From positions 62,001 to 126,000 of the forward strand of contig JAEWQB010000014.1 of the NCBI GenBank assembly GCA_023460395.1: a DNA stretch of 64,000 nucleotides, written 5' to 3'. Source of the DNA: Pseudomonadota bacterium. Its GTDB lineage: Bacteria > Desulfobacterota > Desulfovibrionia > Desulfovibrionales > Desulfovibrionaceae. Below, one piece after another: positions 17,281 to 25,172 of the stretch. The notes beneath the pieces are model-generated. The model was not told the DNA's origin. It ran no database searches and saw nothing but the letters and a program-made list of their open reading frames with translations. Position 1 is the stretch's first letter. Each line of letters begins with the position of its first letter. A program made the position numbers and the translations under genes.

Positions 17281-19179
17281 ATGCAGCAAAAAATGAGACG
17301 ATGGGGGCTATGGCTCCGTAGGGGATGTTGGCGGGTGACCGCGACATCCCTTTTGCTGTGTGTCTTGGTGGGCATTACGGGCACGCTTCCCGCTCTGGGG
17401 GGGGCTGAACCGGCAGGGGCGCGGCGCACGGTCATTATCGGGGGAGACAAGCATTACCCTCCGTATGAATATCTGGATCAACAGGGCCGTCCTGCCGGAT
17501 TCGACGTGGATCTTTCCCGCGCGGTGGGCGTGGCCATGGGGATTGATATCCGCTTTGTCCTGATGGATTGGTCCTTGCTGCACGAGGCATTGGCCAACGG
17601 CACTGTGGATGCGCTCCAGCGTGCTCCGTATTCCAATCTATGGTTGCGCGAGGCCGAGTTGTCGCCACCGCACACCACGATTAATCACGCCATCTTTGCC
17701 CGCAAGGGGACGCCTGAGGTGCAGTCGCTGGAAGAATTGGTAGGCAGAAAGGTCATCGTTCACCCCGGCGGGAGTCTTAATGACCTCTTGGGGGGGCTTG
17801 GCTTTGAAAAAGATCTTCTTTTCTCCAAAACCCCGGTAGGGGGGCTGCACCGTTTATCCAGAGGAGAGGGCGATTACGCGGTGGTCGCGTTGTTGCCCGG
17901 CGTGTTCGCTATGGAGCGCGACCGGCTGGATAACCTGCGGGTTGTGGCCCGAAGCGTAACCAGTCAGTCATATGGATATGCGGTGCGCCGTAACGACGAT
18001 ACGACGCTCGCCTTATTAAGCGAGGGGCTGGCGCTGGTGAAACAGTCCGGGCGATATCAGGAATTACGGCGTAAGTGGTTTGGCGTTATGGACCCTGCCG
18101 CTATTTCTATGCAGATGGTGCTGCGCTACGCGGCGGTGGTGCTGGGACCGCTCCTGCTTCTGTTGGGCGGGGCCGCGTTGTGGACACGGTCGCTTAAAAG
18201 ACAGGTGGACCAACGGACCCGATCACTGTCCCATGCACTGGAACAGTTGCGTGAGAATCAGCAGCAGCTTGTGCAAGCGGATAAAATGGCCGCGCTTGGT
18301 GTGCTGGTTTCTGGTGTGGCGCATGAAATAAATAACCCCACCGGAGTTATTTTGCTGAATGTGCCCATTCTTAAGAAACTCAATGTTGAGGTCTTGCGTG
18401 TTCTGGATGACGTGTATCGCGAAAAAGGAGATTTCCCGTTGGGGGGGAGTGCCTACGCGCGGTTGCGCGACAGGTTACCCCGTATTGTGGAAGTGATGGA
18501 AGAGAGCGCCCACCGCATTCGCAATATAGTGGATGACTTGCGGAATTTTTCCCGTGTCGCTCCTGCTGCGGACTACCGGGAGGTAAGCGTATGCGAGGTG
18601 GCGCACAAGGCCGCGCGTCTTGTGGGGGGCACCATTCAGAAGACCACGGAGCATTTTTCCCTTGCCTGCGAGGAAAGGCTGCCGTCTGTATGGGGCAACC
18701 CCACCCGGCTGGAGCAGGTGGTGGTGAACCTGCTGCTCAACGCTTGTCAGGCGCTTTCCGCATCCACGCAGGCCATTCTTGTGCGGGTGCAGGTTTCCTT
18801 AGACGGAAAGAGTGTGATAGTGAGCGTGGCGGACGAGGGCGTGGGTATTGCCCCGGAGCATCTGTCGCGCCTTACGGACCCGTTTTTTACCACGAAGCGG
18901 ACAAATGGCGGCACAGGTTTGGGACTTTCCGTTTCTGCGGGCATTGTGCAGGAACACGGAGGCAGACTGGAGTTTGTGTCGGATTTGGGCAAGGGCACTC
19001 TCGTGCGATTGTATTTGCCGGTAAAGAATGCGGATGAACTCCGCGACGTTGTTTCGGGCAATTCGGCAGTTGATCCGGGTGAACCGAGTGGTCTGAGTGG
19101 TCTGAGTGAACCGAGTGGTTCGGGCGGGCCGGGTACCCCTCCCCCTTCCTCCTCTAATGTACCTCCCGGAGCCGCATGA
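17281..19179 (+). CDS. Sensor histidine kinase with periplasmic SBP-type sensor domain
   Basis: The 632-residue protein has an N-terminal signal or anchor, a family-3 solute-binding domain (about residues 48-268, DKHYPPYEYLDQQGRPAGFDVDL), a transmembrane helix (around 277-300), then a HisKA/HATPase core. The H-box is VSGVAHEINNP, the N-box RLEQVVVNLLLNACQAL, and GGTGLGLSVSAG ends the ATP site. The Gly/Pro/Ser-rich C-terminal 40 residues hold a GLSEPSG-like repeat. It overlaps its response regulator gene by 4 bp. The sensor domain suggests it detects a small acid or amino acid in the periplasm. Confidence 0.92.
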   Translation: MQQKMRRWGLWLRRGCWRVTATSLLLCVLVGITGTLPALGGAEPAGARRTVIIGGDKHYPPYEYLDQQGRPAGFDVDLSRAVGVAMGIDIRFVLMDWSLLHEALANGTVDALQRAPYSNLWLREAELSPPHTTINHAIFARKGTPEVQSLEELVGRKVIVHPGGSLNDLLGGLGFEKDLLFSKTPVGGLHRLSRGEGDYAVVALLPGVFAMERDRLDNLRVVARSVTSQSYGYAVRRNDDTTLALLSEGLALVKQSGRYQELRRKWFGVMDPAAISMQMVLRYAAVVLGPLLLLLGGAALWTRSLKRQVDQRTRSLSHALEQLRENQQQLVQADKMAALGVLVSGVAHEINNPTGVILLNVPILKKLNVEVLRVLDDVYREKGDFPLGGSAYARLRDRLPRIVEVMEESAHRIRNIVDDLRNFSRVAPAADYREVSVCEVAHKAARLVGGTIQKTTEHFSLACEERLPSVWGNPTRLEQVVVNLLLNACQALSASTQAILVRVQVSLDGKSVIVSVADEGVGIAPEHLSRLTDPFFTTKRTNGGTGLGLSVSAGIVQEHGGRLEFVSDLGKGTLVRLYLPVKNADELRDVVSGNSAVDPGEPSGLSGLSEPSGSGGPGTPPPSSSNVPPGAA

Positions 19180-20594
19180 CCATGAGCTACTGTGCTTCCC
19201 CACAGCCCGGCATTTTGCTGGTGGATGATGAACCGGATTGGCTGGAATCCATGGCGCTCTTGCTGGAACTTTCCGCCGGGCTACAGCATGTGCAAACCTG
19301 CCGGGATAGCCGCAATGTGTTGGATATTCTGGATCAGGGTGGCATCGGCCTTGTGCTGCTTGATCTGACCATGCCCCACGTGTCCGGCACCGAACTCCTC
19401 GCAGCTGTTGTGGAGAGGCACCCGGATGTGGTGTGCATCGTGCTGTCCGGCATGAATCAACTTGCCGTGGCTGTGGAGTGCATGAAGCTTGGAGCCTACG
19501 ATTACTATGTGAAAACAGACGACGAAGACCGTATTCTTAGCGGGATCATGCGGGCCATGCAGATGTGCGAACTCCGGGAAGAAAACCGCGAGGTAGCCAG
19601 CCGTTTGGTTTCCGGCGAGCTGTCTCACCCGGAAGCCTTCGCGGACATTCATACCAAAAGCTCTGCCATGCATGCTCTTTTTGCCTATATTGAAGCTGTG
19701 GCAAAAAGCCCGCGTCCACTGCTTGTTACCGGAGAATCCGGGGTAGGCAAAGAAGGACTGGTACGCGCTGCCCACGCGCTGAGTGGCAGGGCCGGTGCGC
19801 TCGTATCGCTTAATGTGGCGGGGCTGGACGATACCGCCTTTGCGGATACCCTGTTTGGTCATGTCCGGGGGGCGTTCACCGGAGCGGATGCCTCGCGTAA
19901 AGGGTTGGTGGAAGAGGCCACGGGCGGCACGTTATTTCTGGATGAGATAGGCGACCTTTCTCTCGTCTCACAAGTTAAACTTTTGAGATTACTACAGGAA
20001 GGCGAATATTATCCACTCGGCAGCGATGTGCCGAAGCGCCTGTGCGCACGAGTCATCGCCGCCACGCACGCGGATCTGGCTGTCCGGGAGCGGGAAGGGA
20101 GCTTCCGGCGCGATCTGTTTTTCCGTCTCAGGACGCACCATGTGACAATTCCTCCGTTGCGTGAACGTCCAGAAGACATTGCCCCGCTTCTGGAGCATTT
20201 CCTCGCGGAAGCCGCCACGACATTAGGCAAGCGCAAACCCACACCGCCGCCGGAGCTGGCGGCTTTGTTGGCGACATATCCGTTTCCGGGTAATGTGCGC
20301 GAGCTTTCCGCCATGGTATACGATGCCGTGAGCCTGCATTCCGGGCGCATGCTTTCCATGGAGAGCTTCAAGCGGCATATTGGTGTGACAGAGGTGCTTT
20401 CCGTGGCGGAAGAGGGGGACAATCCCTTTGCCGCGTTGCCAGCCCTGCCGAGCTTTGCCGAGGCGGAAAAATTGCTGCTGACGGAAGCTATGTCACGCTC
20501 CGGGGGGCGTCAAACTCTGGCGGCGCGCCTTCTTGGCGTTACGCAGTCGGCCTTGTCCAAACGCCTGAAGGTGCTGCGACAGAACAAAGAATAA
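19176..20594 (+). CDS. NtrC-family sigma-54-dependent response regulator
   Basis: The 472-residue protein has a receiver domain (acidic pocket D17-D18, phospho-acceptor D63 in [11 protein letters not shown]), an AAA+ domain with GESGVGKE and intact GAFTGA, and a Fis-type C-terminus ([21 protein letters not shown]). The start codon overlaps the kinase stop. A second ATG two codons on is also possible. Palindromes and a sigma-54 promoter lie immediately downstream, ahead of the dehydrogenase/cytochrome operon, so that operon is the likely target. Confidence 0.93.
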   Translation: MTMSYCASPQPGILLVDDEPDWLESMALLLELSAGLQHVQTCRDSRNVLDILDQGGIGLVLLDLTMPHVSGTELLAAVVERHPDVVCIVLSGMNQLAVAVECMKLGAYDYYVKTDDEDRILSGIMRAMQMCELREENREVASRLVSGELSHPEAFADIHTKSSAMHALFAYIEAVAKSPRPLLVTGESGVGKEGLVRAAHALSGRAGALVSLNVAGLDDTAFADTLFGHVRGAFTGADASRKGLVEEATGGTLFLDEIGDLSLVSQVKLLRLLQEGEYYPLGSDVPKRLCARVIAATHADLAVREREGSFRRDLFFRLRTHHVTIPPLRERPEDIAPLLEHFLAEAATTLGKRKPTPPPELAALLATYPFPGNVRELSAMVYDAVSLHSGRMLSMESFKRHIGVTEVLSVAEEGDNPFAALPALPSFAEAEKLLLTEAMSRSGGRQTLAARLLGVTQSALSKRLKVLRQNKE

Positions 20595-20637
20595 CTCCGC
20601 TTTCATTCCCTGTCTTTCTCCCGCATCGTTTGCGAAG

Positions 20638-20741
20638 GGATATGCCAAATGGAAAGATATGCCTGTGGGCATATCCGGTACAGGTGTTGGCCTGTCGTGT
20701 TTTTCAGCGCTTGTATGCAGAGGGTTGCCGATTGGCATACC
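20638..20741. promoter_or_regulatory. GATATGCC/GGCATATC activator sites
   Basis: GATATGCC-TGTG-GGCATATC at 20656-20675 is a perfect palindrome. A half-site GGATATGCC precedes it at 20638-20646, and an imperfect copy GGTTGCC-GATT-GGCATACC ends at 20741. They lie 75-175 bp upstream of the -24/-12 promoter, as expected for an NtrC-type activator. Confidence 0.75.
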
Positions 20742-20814
20742 TCTTCGCCCTCACTTTTTTTCATTGTTTCCATAAAAAATATTTATTTCTACTTGGTTAG
20801 GAATGTCGCCCGTT

Positions 20815-20831
20815 TTGGCATCGCTCCTGCT
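20815..20831 (+). promoter_or_regulatory. sigma-54 promoter of the dehydrogenase/cytochrome operon
   Basis: TTGGCATCGCTCCTGCT has GG and GC 12 bases apart and agrees closely with the RpoN consensus. The predicted start is near 20843. Confidence 0.8.
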
Positions 20832-21121
20832 CTAGGAGGGGTGTCTTGATCGGAAATGGCGTGTTGTGACGCGGAGTTCCGGTCAGGATATTGGGGGCAG
20901 CGGCTGCTCTATGGTGTGAAGAGGATGAAAGGGTGTGGTGTTTGCGCATGCGACCAGACAGGCGAATTGCGGACGAATTGGCGGACGAGTTAGTTTGTTG
21001 TCTGGGCGCAGTGCATTTTTTCTTTCTATCAGTCATACTATAGTTGTTGCTATCTGCCGATCTATATGTTCCGCGCGTTGTGCGCGTAAAAATCACGTAC
21101 GGCATTAGGAGGAGTTCTGAC

Positions 21122-22318
21122 ATGCAAGAGCAGGATAAGGATCTGGAAGCCCGGCGCAATTTCATCAAAGCCGGTATGGTAGCCGGTGTTGGCGCATTTA
21201 TTTCTCCACTTCTCGTAAACAGTGCGCAGGCCGCCACGGAAGCCCCTGCCGCAGCGGCCCCAACTGCGGGAGTGCCTAAACTGAAGATTGGCGACGTGCT
21301 GCGCGTGGCCCGCGAAAAGTTGTATCCGATCTGCCGCGTCTGTCCCGAATGTGACGGCGTTGCCTGCGCGGGCGAAGTTCCCGGCATGGGCGGAATTGGG
21401 TCTGGTCAGGCTTTTAAGAACAACTACGACGAGTTGAAAAAAGTTGAATTGGTCATGCGCACCTTCCACGATGTGAAGAAGCCGGACCTTACCACAGAAA
21501 TTTTCGGCTATAAGCTTTCCATGCCCGTGACCTCCGCTGTGACCGGTGGTGTGACCTACAACATGGGCGGCAAGATGAAGGAAGAAGAATACGTCACCGC
21601 CATTTTGGGTGGTTGTCTGGACGCGGGCACCCTTGGCTGGGTGGCGGACGGCATCGGCGACCAGATGGACGTGTTTGAACGCCGCATTGCCGTGTTGAAG
21701 GAACATTTCGCGGGTCGGGCCATTGTAACCATCAAGCCCAAAACCAATCCTGAAATTATCAAGCGTTTCCATATGGTGGAAGAGGCTGGCGGTATTGCCG
21801 TGGCTATTGATATTGACTCCGCTGGTCGTGCCGCACGTGCCGTGCCGGGCCAGACGGTGGAACCCAAGACGCCCAAACAGCTTGAAGAACTTGCTAAATC
21901 AACAAAATTGCCCTTCATTATCAAAGGCATCATGACTCCTGAGGAAGCCCGGATAGCGGTGGAAGTGGGGGCTGGCGGCATTGCCGTCTCCAACCATGGA
22001 GGCCGTGTGCTGGATTATACGCCGGCTACGGTTTCGGTACTGCCGGGAATCGTCGCTGCCGTGAAGGGCCGTGTGCCTGTGCTGGTGGACGGCGCGGTGC
22101 GGCGCGGGCAGGACGTGCTTAAGTATCTGGCGCTTGGTGCGGACCTGTGCCTTTGCGGACGTCCCTTGGTGCGTGGCGCACATGGTGGTGGTCGGGAAGG
22201 CGTGGCGCTCATGATGGAAATCATGAAGCAGGAACTTACCGTAGCCATGACGTTGACCGGCGTTGCCAATACAAAACGAGTTTCTCCGAAGGTGCTTGCG
22301 AACGGAGGACGGGCATGA
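21122..22318 (+). CDS. Tat-exported FMN-dependent alpha-hydroxy-acid dehydrogenase
   Basis: The 398-residue protein starts with a twin-arginine signal (ARRNFIKAGMVAGVGAFISP, cleavage near NSAQA) and so should act in the periplasm. The rest is an FMN alpha-hydroxy-acid oxidase-type TIM barrel with SNHGGRVLDY (catalytic His) and LVDGAVRRGQDVLKYLALGA (FMN phosphate). A Cys-rich N-terminal segment, CRVCPECDGVACAGEVPGMGG, is characteristic of the anaerobe subfamily and differs from lactate oxidase. It overlaps the multiheme cytochrome gene by 4 bp, so that cytochrome is the likely electron acceptor. The substrate (lactate, glycolate or another 2-hydroxy acid) is not known. The start follows AGGAGG. 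Confidence 0.88.
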   Translation: MQEQDKDLEARRNFIKAGMVAGVGAFISPLLVNSAQAATEAPAAAAPTAGVPKLKIGDVLRVAREKLYPICRVCPECDGVACAGEVPGMGGIGSGQAFKNNYDELKKVELVMRTFHDVKKPDLTTEIFGYKLSMPVTSAVTGGVTYNMGGKMKEEEYVTAILGGCLDAGTLGWVADGIGDQMDVFERRIAVLKEHFAGRAIVTIKPKTNPEIIKRFHMVEEAGGIAVAIDIDSAGRAARAVPGQTVEPKTPKQLEELAKSTKLPFIIKGIMTPEEARIAVEVGAGGIAVSNHGGRVLDYTPATVSVLPGIVAAVKGRVPVLVDGAVRRGQDVLKYLALGADLCLCGRPLVRGAHGGGREGVALMMEIMKQELTVAMTLTGVANTKRVSPKVLANGGRA

Positions 22319-24189
22319 CACGAACGTGGAGTCTTCTGCTCCTGACCTTCCTTCTGTTGCTGCCGGGAACCGCCCTGGCTGTCGATGGTGGGAAATCCCT
22401 GCGGTATGGCGGGGGTGGTCAGGGGACCGTCATGTTTGACGGCAGGCTCCACGCGTCCAAGGGCTTCCGGTGCAACGACTGTCACTCCGAGCTTTTTGAG
22501 ACGCGCAAAGTGGCCCATATTACTATGGCTGACCACTTTACGGACAAAGCCTGCTTTCGGTGCCATAACAATAAGTACGAAACCGACCCGATGACTGCCT
22601 CGCGGGACTGTTCCTTTTGCCATCGCAAAGTGACGTCCAACGCCGTGACCTCCACGGATGCCATGGGCACTGTTATCGCCACCGCGTTTACCGGTGATGA
22701 CGCCGCCAAGGCGGAACTGCTCACCGGCAGGCAAGGTGCCACGGCGCAGAGTACGGCCTGCCTGTCTTGCCATGGGGCGGACACGCCGCCTTCTCCGGTC
22801 ACGGAGCGGGGTGCGACTTTGAATTTGCATGTGGACGTGAATGACTACCTGCACGGCACACATGCCAACATTCCTTGCGCAACATGCCATACGGGCAAGC
22901 AGGGCGAGGAAAGTTTTCAGTTGGTACCGCACGCAGTGGCGCGACCTGACAACAATACGTGCTTGTCTTGCCATAACCTTAGCTTGAACCATCAGGTGAA
23001 GGCGTTTGGGCAAAGCTCGCATGCACAGGCGCTGAAGGACAAAGTCTCCTGCGACAGCTGCCATACGCCGCATGCCCAACCCAAGGACCCGGCTCAGGTA
23101 CCCTACGCTTCGTTGGCTGAACGCTATAACTCCAGTTGTCTTGCTTGCCATGGCAATGCCGACCGTTTGCAGGAACTGGCTGGCAAGCCGGTGCCAAACG
23201 CCAACAAAGCCCACAGCTTCCTTACCAACTGGGACGCGCATAGCAAAAAGGTTATGTGCGTGGAGTGCCATACCCCGGTGGATCAAACGGTTGATCCGTC
23301 TGCCGTGCATCTTGTCGGCACCAAGGAAACGGCAGTGCGTGATTGCGCCACCTGCCACACCTCGGATGGTTCGTTGATCGTGAAACGGGCCGATGTGCAC
23401 GTGGAAGGGTCCGCGGCTATTACGGCGGGATATTTCCCGCCCATTCCGGTGGCTCCGGTACTCTCTGCCGTGGGGGGCCTCTCCGTGTTGGGCGTGTTCG
23501 CGCTCGTCCTGCTCCATGGTTTGGGACGTACTGTTTCCGCAGGACGCCGCGGAGCCGTGCGGTTGGTTTCGGAATATGTGTACCCCGCCTTTGTACGAGT
23601 GACACACTGGATCAATGCGCTGCTCTTTGTGCTGTTGGGGTATACCGGACTAAGCGTGCGGTTTACCGAGGCATCGTGGACTCTTGGCTTGGAAGCCGCC
23701 ACACGCATTCATAACGTTTGCGGGGTGTTACTGTGCCTGAACTTCCTTGCCTATGTTGTCCGGGCAGTGCTCACCGGTGACATCCGGCAGTACCTGCCCG
23801 ACGGTGACGGCGGCCTGCGTCCGTTGCTGCTTCAGGCCCGGTACTATTGCTACGGCATATTCCGGGGCGAGCCACATCCCTTCCCGGTTACCCCCCAGCG
23901 CCGCTTCAACCCGCTCCAACGGGTGGCCTACTTGCTGGTATTCTTGTGCGGCATGCCTGTGCTGCTCCTTTCCGGGTTGCTTCTGCTCTTGCCGGAAAGC
24001 ATTTCGGCGGGCATTGGTCCCCGGACATTCCTAGTGGGAGCGCATGTGGTTATCGTTATCGGTTTCGCCCTGTTCTTTGTGGGCCACATATACCTGTCCA
24101 CTACCGGGGCTACCCCGTTGAGCCTTATCCGTGGTATGATCTCAGGACGGCATGAACACGATGCCGACCACGACGACCCTCGCGGGTAA
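22315..24189 (+). CDS. Decaheme c-type cytochrome fused to a cytochrome b membrane domain
   Basis: The 624-residue protein has a signal peptide (to about residue 23), ten CXXCH haem motifs in roughly residues 50-345 (CNDCH, CFRCH, CSFCH, CLSCH, CATCH, CLSCH, CDSCH, CLACH, CVECH, CATCH), one transmembrane helix, and a C-terminal cytochrome b561/Ni-hydrogenase cytb-like domain (PAFVRVTHWINALLFVLLG onward) with four helices. It could carry electrons between the periplasmic dehydrogenase and the menaquinone pool. The fusion of the periplasmic haem chain to the quinone-reactive domain in one chain is notable. The start at 22315 is fixed by the ATGA overlap. Confidence 0.88.
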   Translation: MTRTWSLLLLTFLLLLPGTALAVDGGKSLRYGGGGQGTVMFDGRLHASKGFRCNDCHSELFETRKVAHITMADHFTDKACFRCHNNKYETDPMTASRDCSFCHRKVTSNAVTSTDAMGTVIATAFTGDDAAKAELLTGRQGATAQSTACLSCHGADTPPSPVTERGATLNLHVDVNDYLHGTHANIPCATCHTGKQGEESFQLVPHAVARPDNNTCLSCHNLSLNHQVKAFGQSSHAQALKDKVSCDSCHTPHAQPKDPAQVPYASLAERYNSSCLACHGNADRLQELAGKPVPNANKAHSFLTNWDAHSKKVMCVECHTPVDQTVDPSAVHLVGTKETAVRDCATCHTSDGSLIVKRADVHVEGSAAITAGYFPPIPVAPVLSAVGGLSVLGVFALVLLHGLGRTVSAGRRGAVRLVSEYVYPAFVRVTHWINALLFVLLGYTGLSVRFTEASWTLGLEAATRIHNVCGVLLCLNFLAYVVRAVLTGDIRQYLPDGDGGLRPLLLQARYYCYGIFRGEPHPFPVTPQRRFNPLQRVAYLLVFLCGMPVLLLSGLLLLLPESISAGIGPRTFLVGAHVVIVIGFALFFVGHIYLSTTGATPLSLIRGMISGRHEHDADHDDPRG

Positions 24190-24231
24190 TCGCGACATCT
24201 GATACCAACGGGTGGCATTAACCCAAGACTC

Positions 24232-24260
24232 AAAGCGCCGGGAGCAATTCCGGCGCTTTT
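24232..24260 (+). terminator. terminator of the dehydrogenase/cytochrome operon
   Basis: AAAGCGCCGG and CCGGCGCTTTT pair around a short loop and run into TTTTGT. Confidence 0.85.
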
Positions 24261-24462
24261 GTATATGGAAAGGTTCGGCGTGCGGTCTGCCGCTGGCGGC
24301 TTGGGGGAGGCGTCTCTGAAAAACTCAGGTTGGGGAAGCACCACGCCGTGCAGAAGTCTTTATGAAAACTTTTGGTGGAGAATGCGCGTGAGAGGCCTTT
24401 TTTTTCAAAAGGGCTTTTTCCCATAACAACCTATTTTCAAGAAAGGGGACTGGGAAAAGAAA

Positions 24463-24482
24463 AAGCGGGATTTCTCCCGCTT
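24463..24482 (-). terminator. terminator of the hydrolase gene pair
   Basis: AAGCGGGA-TTTC-TCCCGCTT, followed on the minus strand by TTTCTTTTCCC. Confidence 0.8.
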
Positions 24483-24526
24483 ATCTGTCCTGCCGGGTAC
24501 CAGCCACCCGGCAACGCGTGGTGGGG

Positions 24527-25105
24527 TTACGCGCAGTCGTGCTTGTCCCACGGTTCACGGTTATCACGTGCCAGTGCGCCTTCCATGCGGATAATGGCTT
24601 CTTTCAGCTTGGTTGTTTCGTCCAGCTTCATATTGGGGCTTTTGAGGGCCTGATACAGAATTGCGCCGGTGCAGGCTTGCGTGATGGCAAAGTCGGTGAT
24701 GTAGGCCAGTGTGGGAACAATGTCTTTCGCAGCGGCAGGGCGTGCGATACTGCCAGCTTTGCCGTTGATGCCGGTGCCGTGCAGTACGAGGCCGTTTTGT
24801 GCGACGACAGCGATAACTGTTTTACGGTCAGCACCGTCGAGGATAAGGGCGAGGGCTGCGTCCAGCGCGGCGGTGTTTGCGGTGCTAAGGTTCACTACGC
24901 CAAGGGCGATACCTTCTTCGATAGCGGCAGCGATGTCCTGCGGTTGTAATTCTTTGGCGGCTTCCGCGAGCACATCGTTTTCCACCACGGTGCCGGCGGC
25001 ATAGGAGGAGAACAGGGCACCCTTTTTGAGCAGCTTTTCAATAGACGTGCCCGCTCCGAGTTCGGCTGCGGGGGCGAGGACGATAAGAGCTTTTTTCTCA
25101 GCCAT
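24527..25105 (-). CDS. protein resembling a detached C-terminus of the adjacent phosphatase-superfamily hydrolase
   Basis: The 192-residue protein has no full known domain. Its residues from about 125 on (KDIVPTLAYITDFAI then GAILYQALKSPN) match the end of the gene upstream (ADIVPTICYATGNPI then GGIMYQILENPN). The metal-binding SDHG region of that family is replaced by AQNGLVLHGTG, so it is unlikely to be an independent phosphatase. It starts 67 bp after the hydrolase gene. It may be a partner subunit or a worn paralogue. Function unknown. Confidence 0.65.
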   Translation of the reverse strand: MAEKKALIVLAPAAELGAGTSIEKLLKKGALFSSYAAGTVVENDVLAEAAKELQPQDIAAAIEEGIALGVVNLSTANTAALDAALALILDGADRKTVIAVVAQNGLVLHGTGINGKAGSIARPAAAKDIVPTLAYITDFAITQACTGAILYQALKSPNMKLDETTKLKEAIIRMEGALARDNREPWDKHDCA

Positions 25106-25172
25106 GATTCTATCCTTGTGTGCATCTTCCGCACGGCATGCCGGGCATGCCGTGCGGAAGGGAAGGTTACTG

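Larger units (their letters stand above)
20595..21121 (+). other. regulatory region and long leader before the hydroxy-acid dehydrogenase
   Basis: These 527 bases contain palindromic activator sites (20638-20741), a -24/-12 promoter at 20815-20831 and a leader of about 280 nt. No protein-coding gene is supported here. What the long leader does is not apparent. Confidence 0.6.
24190..24526. other. convergent intergenic region
   Basis: Both ends carry terminators, one for each flanking operon. Between them nothing coding or regulatory is recognised. Confidence 0.5.

Noticed and set aside
22015..23607. 530-residue open frame on the minus strand
   Set aside because: It is antisense to the hydroxy-acid dehydrogenase and the cytochrome; its His/Arg richness is the mirror of the CXXCH coding.
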